The notes beneath the pieces were generated by a model. The model ran no database searches, was not told the origin of the DNA, and saw only the letters and a list, made by a program, of their open reading frames with translations. The translations under genes were made by a program, and so were the position numbers. From Marinobacter persicus (GTDB lineage Bacteria; Pseudomonadota; Gammaproteobacteria; Pseudomonadales; Oleiphilaceae), in assembly GCF_002934325.1 (NCBI RefSeq), contig NZ_PTIV01000017.1:1-64000 (forward strand): a stretch of 64,000 nucleotides of DNA, written 5' to 3'. Positions 18,050 through 26,886 of this stretch are shown one piece after another (positions within the stretch are counted from its first letter, which is position 1; every line of letters begins with the position of its first letter).

Positions 18050-18763
18050 ATGAAAAAGCTGACCCTGAAATTAAATGATCGTACTCCTGACACGCTCTCA
18101 ATGAAGCGGTTGGGCCAGTACATTGCCTGCCTCTCCGACATGCTGGGAGAGGTGGAGCATGTGCATTTTGACTCGGTCGAAGAGGGCAGCGCCAAGCTGA
18201 ATGTGGATATTGAAGACCTTTATTACCAGAAGGTACTCACACACGTGCGGGAAGTACCCAACGGCATGGGCACGAAAAAACAGCAATTGGCCTATCGTAA
18301 CCTAGGGGAGCTCATGGATCAGGATGGCACAGGAGGTGCGATTTTGAACGATACGGACACTAGAATACTGTCGTTTAAAAAACGTTCGGATGATGAGAAG
18401 CCATTGGTGGTAAACAAACCGGGCTCTGTCCAGGGGCGTTTGTACCGGGTTGGGGGCAAAGATGACACCATTCCTGTAAGCCTGGAAGGGGCTAATGGGG
18501 AAACGCTCCGTTGTGAAGCGTCGATTGATATTGCCCAAGCGCTGTCGGCCCTGCTGTTTAAGCAGGTTCGGGTTAGTGGGCATGGCACCTGGGAGCGTTC
18601 ACCCGAGGGTGTTTGGAAGCTCAAAAAGCTCAGAATCGAATCTTATCAGGAGCTTGATACCGCCAGGATTGGCGGCGTTGTAGGCCGGCTTCAGACAATT
18701 GGCGGTTTGAAATGGGCGGACATGGAAGATCCGCATGGAGTGGCCAGGGATTTGAGGGGCTGA
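18050..18763 (+). CDS. Uncharacterised 237-aa protein, upstream partner of a PIN-domain protein
   Basis: I do not recognise a family. The N-terminus is a short basic strand (MKKLTLKLND), then a helix (TLSMKRLGQYIACLSDMLGE). A mixed alpha/beta middle contains a strand-rich stretch around residues 120-185 (SVQGRLYRVGGKDDTIPVSL, DIAQALSALLFKQVRVSGHG), which could be a small beta-barrel. The gene ends 1 bp before the TTG start of the PIN gene, so the two are translationally linked. Position before a PIN nuclease is where an antitoxin usually sits, but at 237 residues it is large for an ordinary VapB. Base composition is visibly more A+T-rich than the recBCD region. Confidence 0.7.
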   Translation: MKKLTLKLNDRTPDTLSMKRLGQYIACLSDMLGEVEHVHFDSVEEGSAKLNVDIEDLYYQKVLTHVREVPNGMGTKKQQLAYRNLGELMDQDGTGGAILNDTDTRILSFKKRSDDEKPLVVNKPGSVQGRLYRVGGKDDTIPVSLEGANGETLRCEASIDIAQALSALLFKQVRVSGHGTWERSPEGVWKLKKLRIESYQELDTARIGGVVGRLQTIGGLKWADMEDPHGVARDLRG

Positions 18764-18764
18764 T

Positions 18765-19292
18765 TTGAGATTATTAGTTGATAACAACATCCTCATACAG
18801 ATGCTCGCCCCGAACTCGACGGGGCTTACCCATCCAGATACAAAGAGTGTATTGGAGCGCGTTGATGAAAGCGCCCAGGCATTCGTCGCAGAGGCAGAAA
18901 GGCAAAACGCCCTGATCCTGATTCCGGCACCGGTCCTCTCAGAATTTCTAATTGGTGTGGAAGTATCCAGATATCAGGATTATCTGGATGTTCTTAATGG
19001 CAGTGCCTGTTTTGAAATTGTGGACTTTGACACCGCCGCCGCGATTGAATGTGCTCAGCTTCCAGACCGCAAAGAGCTGGCCCAGATCTCACCGGAGCAG
19101 GTTGCCAGCAAGCTCAAGTACGACCGACAGATCGTCGCTATTGCACTTGCTGCCATGGCGGATGAAGTCTGGTCGCATGATGAGTCACTTCGCAAAATCG
19201 CCAGCGCCAGGGGATTAATCGTAAGGTCGCTGGCAGATATTGAACCGCCCGCGGTTCAGGAACAGATGTTTCCACCCGATGAAGACGCCTGA
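18765..19292 (+). CDS. PIN-domain ribonuclease-like protein (VapC-like)
   Basis: The 175-residue protein starts at TTG and opens with the PIN signature LLVDNNILIQML (first acidic residue Asp). The second acidic residue is in APVLSEFLIG. The C-terminal pattern KYDRQIVAIALAAMADEVWS followed by HDESLRKIASARGL supplies the last Asp residues. PIN domains are Mg2+-dependent RNases, often toxins that cut tRNA or rRNA. It is slightly longer than usual VapC toxins (~130-140) because of a C-terminal tail. A toxin role with the upstream gene as antitoxin is inference. Confidence 0.8.
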   Translation: MRLLVDNNILIQMLAPNSTGLTHPDTKSVLERVDESAQAFVAEAERQNALILIPAPVLSEFLIGVEVSRYQDYLDVLNGSACFEIVDFDTAAAIECAQLPDRKELAQISPEQVASKLKYDRQIVAIALAAMADEVWSHDESLRKIASARGLIVRSLADIEPPAVQEQMFPPDEDA

Positions 19293-19333
19293 AACCGCTC
19301 CAACTCAAAGGGAAAGCATGCCTGACCTGATGA

Positions 19334-19352
19334 AGCACCTGATATTGGTGCT
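19334..19352. terminator. Short hairpin between convergent PIN and helicase-fusion genes
   Basis: AGCACC (19334-19339) pairs with GGTGCT (19347-19352) around a 7-nt loop. It is the only hairpin in the 98-bp convergent gap 19293-19390. It has no U-tract, so a terminator role is weak. Confidence 0.2.
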
Positions 19353-19390
19353 GTTCCGGAGACATCTGTCAGTTTAAGAGCTCTAATTGG

Positions 19391-21607
19391 TCACTGGCTT
19401 TGCTCAATCAGGCAAATAAATTCCCCAACCACCCGATATTGCTGATCTTGATGATCCGACAGTTCAATGGGCTGAAAATCGTTATCGTATGAGTTGGGTT
19501 TCAATTGAATGCGTTGGTGACGCCAGCCGTATTCGTCTTCGGTTTTGAAGCTTTCGTAAACCTTCACGGTGTAGCGTGAACCGGAGTCGGCATCAACGCT
19601 GTCGATGCACTCTACCAGTACGGTCTTGCCACTTCGGGAACCGCCGAGATCTGTCCGGAACAGGCAAAGGGCACCGTTCGGAATAACCCGGTTCATGGAT
19701 TCGCCGATCACCTGGCAGGCAAACATGTCCTTGTGCACCCGAACTCCCTCGGGCACCGCGACCCATTCCTCGTGTTTATCTGGGTCAAGATCACTTACAT
19801 CATTGAGTGTACCGAACTCTCCTGCGGCGGCTTGCAGGTCGAACAGCGGCACGGAGTTCACATAAGGTTCAAGCTCGACCACGTTGTTCTCTTCAGGCTG
19901 TATCTGGCCAACGTTGTGAACCGGAATGTGCTGTTTGAGGTATTCCCGCAAAGCATCGTCACAAGCGTATAAAAAGGTGCCACGAATGCCTCGGAGCATG
20001 ATGGTGCGGTAAATGTTGATGATGTAATGCTGCAGCTCTGCCGGGTCTTTGATACCTTGCCTGCCGGTGCGATCATGATAGTTGTCTTGCTCGATCACGA
20101 TAGACTGGCTTTCCGGGTCATACCGTATCTCTTCGCCGAAGATAATGCCGGCGTAGTTCAGGTCGTAGCCCTGAGTGGTATGAATACAGCCTACTTCCTT
20201 GTGTGAGCCTGTTTTGTTAATCCAGTCAGTGTTGGTGCTGTTCCAGCGAAGCCGAACATCACCGATCACGATGTCATAGGCCTCAGCATCTTTTTTGGAG
20301 GCCCAAGGCCAGGAATAGCCGGCGATTAGTCTGGACAGTCCAACCTGCTCCTCTTTCTCATGAATCGTCTGGACCATGTCACTGAGCGAATCAAACACTT
20401 CAAATTCGTAGTTCTTGGCGGTGAACACCTCGTCGTCATCAATACGACCATTCAGCAAATTATCCACAAACTCCACATAGGGTTGCCCGGCCTTGACCCG
20501 AAATTGAGACAGCAACCGGTGTGTTGCCGAGCTCTTGGCAGATTTCAACCGCTGGAATACGTCGACATCGGCATCGGAAGGTTTGATGGACTGGCTTTCG
20601 TCGTAGAAAAAAATCGCTTTGTTCGCCTGCTTGCAAACCCAATCCACTTCACTGCAGGTGTGCTTGTCCATGCCCAAAGCCTCACAGGCTTTGTCAAAGC
20701 TGCCGAAATACGCACCCAGATTCTTGCGCTTGCGCAGACGGTGGGATTCGTCCACAAGTACAATGTCGTAGTGCTGTTTGGTCAGCTCGGACGGGCTGAT
20801 CACCATGTTGGGGCTAAGCCCGGAAACGTGTTTGAACGCCTTCTTCAGGGTAGTCCGGAAGGAGGTCATGGGAACGACCAGCGCCATTTTCGGATTGGGT
20901 AAGGTCTGCCTGAGCGATGCCAGCAGCGATTTGATTTCGGCCTCTTCATCGGAGAATTCTCGCAGGCTGATCTGATGATCTTCTGAAGTTAGTAGTTTGA
21001 AAAGAAAAATGGCCAAGACAGACTTGCCGGTTCCAGCTCCCCCTTCCACCAAAATATTCTGGACATCGGGGTTGGTGAGCTCATGCAATATGGTGAGCAG
21101 TCCCTGACGTTGATCGAATGACAGGGATTTGTAGGGCGAATATTTGAAAATATCGGAGTTATCAAGATGATCCAGAGTGCGCGACACAACACCCTTAGCA
21201 ATCAACCGGTTCCAGACTTCCCGGAATACCTCTTCATAAAGTTCATCACGCTGGTAATAGTTGTGATCTGCCAGCCCCAGGTTACCGTTTAGCAGCGTGT
21301 ATTTACCATCGGCTGCCATGTACTTGATCAGCATAGATTCCACATCAAGCGTGGCGGATTTGTTGAAATACTCGCTGGTAATCAAGTGAACCGCAGTCAG
21401 TAACCGCTTCTCGTCGTGTTTCAGGTGGGTGCTCATGCGGGTGAGCGTATCCGTGGTTTCACCGATATAGGCGCGCAGGTGTTTTTCATCACTGAGTACG
21501 TAGACCAATGGCCAGTTACTCGTGGCAAAGGCATTATCACGCAGATCATTGAAAGCGTGCTGACCAAATGGGTAGCGCTGTACCTCTACCATCGGCGAGT
21601 GACTCAT
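19391..21607 (-). CDS. GIY-YIG nuclease / DUF2075 (Schlafen-type) helicase / S24 autopeptidase-like fusion
   Basis: The 738-residue protein has three domains. Residues ~33-110 look like a GIY-YIG endonuclease: PLVYVLSD, AYIGETTD, an Arg in TLTRMSTH, a Glu in LDVESMLIKY and an Asn in TLLNGNLG, in the expected order. Residues ~180-560 are a DUF2075 SF1-like ATPase: EGGAGTGKS (189-196), VLVDESHRLR (284-292), FFYDESQS (333-340) and HTTQGYDLNY (477-486). Residues ~585-738 resemble LexA/UmuD S24 peptidases: a likely Ala-Gly scissile site in LFDLQAAAGEFG (595/596), catalytic Ser in VIGESMNRVIPNGA (Ser637) and Lys in RYTVKVYE (Lys682). It is coupled by a 4-bp ATGA overlap to the upstream MazG-like gene. 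A defence or SOS-linked role is inferred. Confidence 0.85.
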   Translation of the reverse strand: MSHSPMVEVQRYPFGQHAFNDLRDNAFATSNWPLVYVLSDEKHLRAYIGETTDTLTRMSTHLKHDEKRLLTAVHLITSEYFNKSATLDVESMLIKYMAADGKYTLLNGNLGLADHNYYQRDELYEEVFREVWNRLIAKGVVSRTLDHLDNSDIFKYSPYKSLSFDQRQGLLTILHELTNPDVQNILVEGGAGTGKSVLAIFLFKLLTSEDHQISLREFSDEEAEIKSLLASLRQTLPNPKMALVVPMTSFRTTLKKAFKHVSGLSPNMVISPSELTKQHYDIVLVDESHRLRKRKNLGAYFGSFDKACEALGMDKHTCSEVDWVCKQANKAIFFYDESQSIKPSDADVDVFQRLKSAKSSATHRLLSQFRVKAGQPYVEFVDNLLNGRIDDDEVFTAKNYEFEVFDSLSDMVQTIHEKEEQVGLSRLIAGYSWPWASKKDAEAYDIVIGDVRLRWNSTNTDWINKTGSHKEVGCIHTTQGYDLNYAGIIFGEEIRYDPESQSIVIEQDNYHDRTGRQGIKDPAELQHYIINIYRTIMLRGIRGTFLYACDDALREYLKQHIPVHNVGQIQPEENNVVELEPYVNSVPLFDLQAAAGEFGTLNDVSDLDPDKHEEWVAVPEGVRVHKDMFACQVIGESMNRVIPNGALCLFRTDLGGSRSGKTVLVECIDSVDADSGSRYTVKVYESFKTEDEYGWRHQRIQLKPNSYDNDFQPIELSDHQDQQYRVVGEFICLIEQSQ

Positions 21608-21927
21608 AGCTCGGTGTACTTCCTCGCAGTACCTTTGGCCTTGCTGACGGGGTATTTCTTTTCGTTCAGGCCAATCTTGTCGAGGACGATCTGTTCGATA
21701 TCCAGATCGTAGCTGTCCGCCAAAAGCAGTGCGTAGGCGACGACATCGGCCAGCTCTTCTTTCACTTTATTGATATCGGCTTGTTCCGGTGATTTCCACA
21801 GGAACAGTTCGAGCAGCTCAGACGCTTCGATACTCAGGGCCAGTGATAGGTCTTTCGGATTGTGGAATTGTTTCCAGTCTCTCTCATCCCGGAACTGACG
21901 TAGCCGGGCGATGGCCTCATTCATCAA
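21604..21927 (-). CDS. MazG-like nucleotide pyrophosphohydrolase
   Basis: The 107-residue protein is a compact all-helical MazG-fold enzyme. The metal-binding acidic pairs are visible in SIEASELLELF and KEELADVVAYALLLAD, the ExxE...ExxD layout of dNTP/(p)ppGpp-type pyrophosphohydrolases. The C-terminus (KKYPVSKAKGTARKYTEL) is characteristic of short MazG-like proteins. It is the first gene of a two-gene minus-strand operon; its stop overlaps the start of the helicase fusion. It lies about 120 bp downstream of tRNA-Pro on the same strand. Confidence 0.88.
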   Translation of the reverse strand: MMNEAIARLRQFRDERDWKQFHNPKDLSLALSIEASELLELFLWKSPEQADINKVKEELADVVAYALLLADSYDLDIEQIVLDKIGLNEKKYPVSKAKGTARKYTEL

Positions 21928-22046
21928 AATACCCCTTCAATCATGAGCAGATTAACTAAGGATACAGAAATTCATGAAGCTTAGGGTGAAGAACCCCAAA
22001 TGAAACAGTGTTGGAAAACTAAAAAAGGGAAAACAAGAAGGGAAAG

Positions 22047-22123
<77 letters not shown>

Positions 22124-22136
22124 AACAACGGCCGGT

Positions 22137-22142
22137 ATTATA
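22137..22142 (-). promoter_or_regulatory. -10 element of the tRNA-Pro promoter
   Basis: On the minus strand a perfect TATAAT lies 14 bp upstream of the tRNA 5' end, followed by a GC-rich discriminator (CCGGCCG) as often seen at stringently controlled tRNA promoters. The matching -35 hexamer is poor. Confidence 0.5.
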
Positions 22143-22197
22143 CTCATTCGGCCGCTGAATGCTACCCCCTTCCCTGGGGAAATTTGTCCTTACAACT

Positions 22198-22215
22198 GCG
22201 GAGCAGCGGCTCCGC
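22198..22215 (-). terminator. Hairpin just after glyS
   Basis: GCGGAGC and GCTCCGC form a 7-bp stem with a 4-nt loop, 8 bp beyond the glyS stop codon on the minus strand. There is no run of T after it, so it is only a possible terminator or processing hairpin. Confidence 0.35.
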
Positions 22216-22222
22216 GCCCTGA

Positions 22223-24304
22223 TCAGCCCGCAGTGGGCAGCAGGGAGATGTCCGCCACCCGCAGGAACAGGTTGCGCAGGCGGTTGAGCAACGCCAGGCG
22301 GTTGTTGCGCACCGCTTCGTCGTCGGCCATGACCATGACCTCGTCGAAGAAGGTGTCCACCGGCGCACGCAGGCTGGCCAGTGAGCTAAGGGCGCTGGCG
22401 TAGTCGCCCTGCTCGAACAGCGGCACCACTTTGTCGGCCTGGGCGTTCACCTGCTCGGCCAGGGTTTGCTCGGCGGGGTCCTGCAGCAGGCTGCTGTCGA
22501 CGGTCTCACCGATGCTGTCACCGCCCTGTTTGGTCAGAATGTTGGACACCCGCTTGTTGGCGCCGGCCAGGGCCTGGGCTTCGGGCAGCTGGCGGAAGGC
22601 TTCCACGGCTTTCACGCGGCGGTCGAAGTCCAGCGGCCGTGTCGGACGGCGGGCGTGCACGGCCAGGTAGACCTCGGCACTGATGCCCTGCTCGTCGTAG
22701 TGCGCGCGGAAGCGCTCGAGCATGTAGTCCACCACGGTGCTGGCGGTGTTCTGTTCGGTCAGTACCGTGAAGTTCTCTTCGGCCCACTCGCACAGGGTTT
22801 GCAGATCCAGCGGCAGTTCCCGCTCGATGATGATGCGCAGCACACCGAGAGACGCACGGCGTAGGCCGAACGGGTCACGGGTACCGGAGGGCGGCTGGTT
22901 GATGCCGAACAGGCCCACCAGCGAGTCGATGCGGTCTGCGATGGCCACGGCGCAGCCGGTCAGGGTGGACGGCAGGTCGTCGCCGGCAAAGCGCGGCATG
23001 TACTGCTCGTTCAGGGCTTTGGCCACATCCTCGTGTTCGCCGTCGTTGGCGGCGTAGTACTGCCCCATGATGCCCTGCAGGTCGGTGAACTCCAGCACCA
23101 TTTCAGTGACCAGGTCGGTCTTGGCCAGCATGGCGGCGCGCTCGGCCAGGGCCGGGTCGCTGTCGATGGCGTCGGCGATTTTCTTCGCCAGGGCGGCCAC
23201 CCGCACGGATTTGTCGTAGATGCTGCCCAGCTTGTCCTGAAACACGATGGGCTTGAGCGCGTCGATGCGGTCTTCCAGACGGCTCTTGCGGTCGGTGTCG
23301 TAGAAGAAGGCAGCGTCGGCCAGGCGCGGACGAATCACCTTTTCGTTACCGGAGATCACCTGGGCCGGGTCTTTGCTCTCGATGTTGGCCACGGTGATGA
23401 ACAGCGGCAGCATTTCGCCATCGGCGGCCACCACGTGGAAGTACTTCTGGTGCTCTTCCATGGAGGAGATCAGTGCCTCGGCGGGCACGTCCAGGAAGCG
23501 CTCCTCGAAGCGGCCCATCAGTGGCACCGGCCATTCGTTCAGGGCGGTCACTTCGTCCAGCAGGTCATCGCTGATCACCGCCTTGCCGCCGGCTTCCTTC
23601 TCGGCCAGCTCGGTTACGCCCCGGCGGATCTGCTCGCGGCGCTCGGCGAAGTCCGCGAGCACACAGCCTTCTTCCTTCAGCACCACTTCGTAATCGCCCG
23701 GGGTGGGAACAATCAGCTCCTTCGGGCAATGGAAGCGGTGGCCACGGGTGGTGTTGCCCGGGGTCAGGTTCATGATCGGGGTGTCGATCACCTTGTTGCC
23801 GAACAGCATGATCAGCCAGTGCACCGGGCGCACGAATTCGGTGCGGTGGGCGCCCCAGCGCATGCGCTTGGGAATGGGCAGGGCTGCCAGGGATTTGTCC
23901 ACAAGTTCTGGAAGCAGCTCCACGGTGGGTTTGCCCTGCTCCACGGTGCGGTACACCACCCAGGCACCCTTGTCGGTTTCCATGGTGTCGAGCTGGTCCG
24001 GGGTAATGCCCAGGGAGGTGGCGAAACCGGTCAGTGCCCGGGTCGGGTTGCCGGAATCATCAAACGCCGCTTTTACCGCCGGGCCGCGCTTCTCTACGGC
24101 CTTGTCCGGCTGGGCGTCGGCCAGGTCACGGATGCGCACGGCCAGGCGACGGGGCGCAGCGAAGGCTTCGACCTTGCCAAATTCCACGCCAGCGTCTTCC
24201 AGGCCTTTGGCAATGCCCTGGGTAAAGGCGTCCGACAGTGGCTTGAGCGCTTTCGGGGGCAGCTCTTCGGTGCCCAGTTCAACCAGAAAATCCTGTGTAG
24301 CCAT
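22223..24304 (-). CDS. glyS: Glycyl-tRNA synthetase, beta subunit
   Basis: The 693-residue protein begins with [16 protein letters not shown], the hallmark start of bacterial GlyS. It works with GlyQ as an alpha2beta2 enzyme charging tRNA-Gly. Conserved blocks include [64 protein letters not shown] and, towards the C-terminus, [17 protein letters not shown] before the anticodon-binding helical domain. Length is normal (E. coli 689). The start lies 2 bp after the glyQ stop, so the two subunits are co-translated. Confidence 0.98.
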   Translation of the reverse strand: MATQDFLVELGTEELPPKALKPLSDAFTQGIAKGLEDAGVEFGKVEAFAAPRRLAVRIRDLADAQPDKAVEKRGPAVKAAFDDSGNPTRALTGFATSLGITPDQLDTMETDKGAWVVYRTVEQGKPTVELLPELVDKSLAALPIPKRMRWGAHRTEFVRPVHWLIMLFGNKVIDTPIMNLTPGNTTRGHRFHCPKELIVPTPGDYEVVLKEEGCVLADFAERREQIRRGVTELAEKEAGGKAVISDDLLDEVTALNEWPVPLMGRFEERFLDVPAEALISSMEEHQKYFHVVAADGEMLPLFITVANIESKDPAQVISGNEKVIRPRLADAAFFYDTDRKSRLEDRIDALKPIVFQDKLGSIYDKSVRVAALAKKIADAIDSDPALAERAAMLAKTDLVTEMVLEFTDLQGIMGQYYAANDGEHEDVAKALNEQYMPRFAGDDLPSTLTGCAVAIADRIDSLVGLFGINQPPSGTRDPFGLRRASLGVLRIIIERELPLDLQTLCEWAEENFTVLTEQNTASTVVDYMLERFRAHYDEQGISAEVYLAVHARRPTRPLDFDRRVKAVEAFRQLPEAQALAGANKRVSNILTKQGGDSIGETVDSSLLQDPAEQTLAEQVNAQADKVVPLFEQGDYASALSSLASLRAPVDTFFDEVMVMADDEAVRNNRLALLNRLRNLFLRVADISLLPTAG

Positions 24305-24306
24305 GG

Positions 24307-25332
24307 TTATGCGTTCCCCTGTTCCTGCGGTGCCTGCTTGGATTTCTTGCCTTTCTTCTTGGCGGCCTTGGCGTCAGCGGCCTCGGCGGCGGCCAGGACT
24401 TCCTTGCGCAGGGCCTCGGGCGCCAGCGGGAAGCCGAGTTTGCGGCGGCTGTCGAAGTAGGCCTGTGCGACGGAACGCGCCAGGGTGCGTACGCGCAGGA
24501 TGAAACGCTGGCGCTCGGTCACTGAGATGGCGTGGCGGGCGTCCAGCAGGTTGAAAGTATGGGAGGCTTTGAGGACCTGCTCGTAGGCCGGCAGCGGCAG
24601 GCCGGCTTCGATCAGGCGGGCGCTTTCGCGCTCATGGACATCAAAGCTGTGGAACAGGAACTCGGTGTCGGCCTGTTCGAAGTTGTAGGTGGACATTTCC
24701 ACTTCCTGCTGGTGGAACACGTCGCCATAGGTGACCACGCCGTCCGGGCCCTTGGTCCAGACCAGGTCGTACACGCTGTCCACGCCCTGCAGGTACATGG
24801 CGATGCGCTCCAGGCCGTAGGTCAGCTCGCCGGTGACCGGGTAGCATTCCAGGCCGCCCACCTGCTGGAAATAGGTGAACTGGGTCACTTCCATGCCGTT
24901 GAGCCAGATTTCCCAGCCCAGGCCCCAGGCGCCCAGGGTGGGCGATTCCCAGTTGTCTTCCACAAAGCGGATGTCGTGCACCAGCGGGTCCAGGCCCAGG
25001 GCGCGCAGAGAGTCCAGGTACAGCTCCTGGATGTTGTCCGGGGACGGCTTCAGAACCACCTGGAACTGGTAGTAGTGTTGAAGGCGGTTCGGGTTTTCGC
25101 CGTAGCGGCCGTCGGTGGGGCGGCGGCTTGGCTGTACGTAGGCGGAGTTCCAGGTTTCCGGACCGATGGAGCGCAGGAAGGTGGCCGGGTGGAAGGTGCC
25201 GGCGCCCACTTCCATGTCCAGGGGCTGGAGAACCACGCAGCCGTGCTGCGCCCAGAAATTCTGCAGTGCCAGGATCAGACCCTGGAAGGTCTGGAGATCC
25301 GGCGCGGAGTTGTTGGTTGCCTTGTCTGTCAC
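24307..25332 (-). CDS. glyQ: Glycyl-tRNA synthetase, alpha subunit
   Basis: The 341-residue class II catalytic subunit makes glycyl-adenylate. Typical blocks are [54 protein letters not shown] (motif 2 region), [18 protein letters not shown] and [20 protein letters not shown]. It is about 38 residues longer than E. coli GlyQ (303) because of a Lys- and Ala-rich C-terminal tail ([13 protein letters not shown]), perhaps an RNA- or tRNA-contacting extension. It is the first gene of glyQS. Confidence 0.98.
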   Translation of the reverse strand: MTDKATNNSAPDLQTFQGLILALQNFWAQHGCVVLQPLDMEVGAGTFHPATFLRSIGPETWNSAYVQPSRRPTDGRYGENPNRLQHYYQFQVVLKPSPDNIQELYLDSLRALGLDPLVHDIRFVEDNWESPTLGAWGLGWEIWLNGMEVTQFTYFQQVGGLECYPVTGELTYGLERIAMYLQGVDSVYDLVWTKGPDGVVTYGDVFHQQEVEMSTYNFEQADTEFLFHSFDVHERESARLIEAGLPLPAYEQVLKASHTFNLLDARHAISVTERQRFILRVRTLARSVAQAYFDSRRKLGFPLAPEALRKEVLAAAEAADAKAAKKKGKKSKQAPQEQGNA

Positions 25333-25428
25333 GACGGTTGCCTGCTGATCAGTCTGTGTGTGGCGCCCCGCTCTCGGAGCACTTTGAAATTCAAAACACG
25401 GAAAATTTGAAAACGCGCATTATACGCG

Positions 25429-25457
25429 GGCCGGCACGGTATTTCTAAGTGCCGGCC
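25429..25457 (-). terminator. Perfect 9-bp hairpin between trkA and glyQ
   Basis: GGCCGGCAC (25429-25437) and GTGCCGGCC (25449-25457) form a strong GC stem with an 11-nt loop, in the 150-bp gap after trkA and before glyQ (both minus strand). No U-tract follows on the minus strand. A TATAAT-like hexamer lies just beyond it (GCGTATAATGCG on the minus strand) and may serve glyQ. Confidence 0.45.
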
Positions 25458-25482
25458 AGGTTCTTGTTTTGCCTGAGGTCAA

Positions 25483-26886
25483 TCAGAAGAAGGTGAGGCC
25501 CACCTGGAACAGCTTCTCCACCTCGCGAATCCTGGATTTGTCCACCAGGAACAGGATCACGTGGTCATCGGGCTGGACCCGGATGTGATCGTGGGCGATC
25601 AACACCTCATTGTTTCGGACAATAGCGCCGATGGTGGTGCCTTCGGGCAGTTGGATTTCGTCCAGCCGTTTGCCGACCACTTTCGAGGACCGGTGATCGC
25701 CATGGGCGATGGCCTCGATGGCTTCGGCGGCGCCCCGGCGTAGGGAGTGAACGTTCACCACATCGCCCCGGCGCACGTGGGTCAACAGGCTGCCGATGGT
25801 GGTCTGCTGGGGGGAAATGGCCACATCTATATCACCGCCCTGGATCAGATCCACGTAATCGGGGTTGTTGATCAGGGTCAGGACCTTTCGGGCGCCCAGG
25901 CGCTTGGCCAGCAACGAGGCCATGATGTTGGCTTCGTCGTCGTTAGTGACGGCGCAGAAGACATCGGTGTTCTCGATGTTTTCTTCCAGCAGGATGTCCT
26001 TGTTGGCGGCGTTGCCTTCCAGAACCACAGTCTTCTTCAGGCGTTCAGAGAGCATCACGCAGCGGTCGTGGTTGCGGTCCAGGATCTTTACGTGGAACCG
26101 GTTTTCCAGGGAACTGGCGAGTCGGAAGCCAATGTTGCCGCCGCCACAGATAAAGATACGACGGTAGGGTTTGACCAGTGGCTGCAGTTCGCTCATCACC
26201 GAGCGGATGTGGTCGGCGGCGGCGATGAAGAAGATTTCGTCGCCGTCTTCGATCACCGTGTCGCCCTGGGGCATGATCGCCCGGCCCTTGCGGAAAATGG
26301 CCGCCACGCGGGTGTCGATCCGGGGCATGTGGCTGCGCAGGTAGGACAGCTCGTGGCCCACCAGAGGCCCGCCTTTGGTGGCCTGGATGGCGACCAGCCG
26401 GACCAGCCCCTTGGAGAATTCCAGCACCTGCAGGGTGCCGGGGTATTCGATCAGGCGTGTGATGTGCTTGGTGACCAGGTGCTCGGGACTGATGGTGACG
26501 TCGATGGGAAAGCCCCGGAGTTTGTCCGGCTCGGTGACGGCATCGCGGTCGTAGAACAGCTCACGCTTGGCCAGGTAGGCGTTGGCCCGCACCCGGCAGA
26601 TGGTGGTCGGGGTCTTGTACAGCAGTTTGGAGACCTGGCAGGCGACCATGTTGGTTTCATCGCTGTTGGTGACGGCGATGATCATGTCGGCATCCTCGGC
26701 ACCGGCATCCACGAGGATGGTGGGGTACGAGGCCGGGCCATGGATCGTTCGGATGTCCAGCCGGTCCTGAAGTTCCCGAAGGCGGACGCTGTCGCTGTCC
26801 ACGACGGTAATGTCGTTGGCTTCGTTGGCGAGGTTTTCCGCCAGGGTGCCGCCTACCTGGCCGGCTCCGAGAATCAGGATTTTCAT
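25483..26886 (-). CDS. trkA: Trk potassium uptake regulatory subunit TrkA
   Basis: The 467-residue peripheral membrane protein has two RCK halves, each with a nucleotide-binding Rossmann motif: ILGAGQVGGTLAENL at the N-terminus and ICGGGNIGFRLASSLE near residue 240. The first beta-strand end VVDSDSVRLRELQDRLDIRT and EGNAANKDILLEENIENTD are typical. TrkA binds NAD(H) or ATP and gates the TrkH/TrkG K+ channel. The start overlaps the rsmB stop by 4 bp (ATGA), so it is the last gene of def-fmt-rsmB-trkA, the arrangement known from E. coli. Confidence 0.96.
   Translation of the reverse strand: MKILILGAGQVGGTLAENLANEANDITVVDSDSVRLRELQDRLDIRTIHGPASYPTILVDAGAEDADMIIAVTNSDETNMVACQVSKLLYKTPTTICRVRANAYLAKRELFYDRDAVTEPDKLRGFPIDVTISPEHLVTKHITRLIEYPGTLQVLEFSKGLVRLVAIQATKGGPLVGHELSYLRSHMPRIDTRVAAIFRKGRAIMPQGDTVIEDGDEIFFIAAADHIRSVMSELQPLVKPYRRIFICGGGNIGFRLASSLENRFHVKILDRNHDRCVMLSERLKKTVVLEGNAANKDILLEENIENTDVFCAVTNDDEANIMASLLAKRLGARKVLTLINNPDYVDLIQGGDIDVAISPQQTTIGSLLTHVRRGDVVNVHSLRRGAAEAIEAIAHGDHRSSKVVGKRLDEIQLPEGTTIGAIVRNNEVLIAHDHIRVQPDDHVILFLVDKSRIREVEKLFQVGLTFF

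Noticed and set aside
23033..24460. 475-codon open frame antisense to glyS/glyQ
   Set aside because: Spans the glyS-glyQ junction on the opposite strand, has no domain pattern and conflicts with two certain genes.
25381..25425. Glycine riboswitch or T-box before glyQ
   Set aside because: The leader is only about 80-150 bp, without the conserved pairing blocks; T-boxes are also not expected for gammaproteobacterial glyQS.
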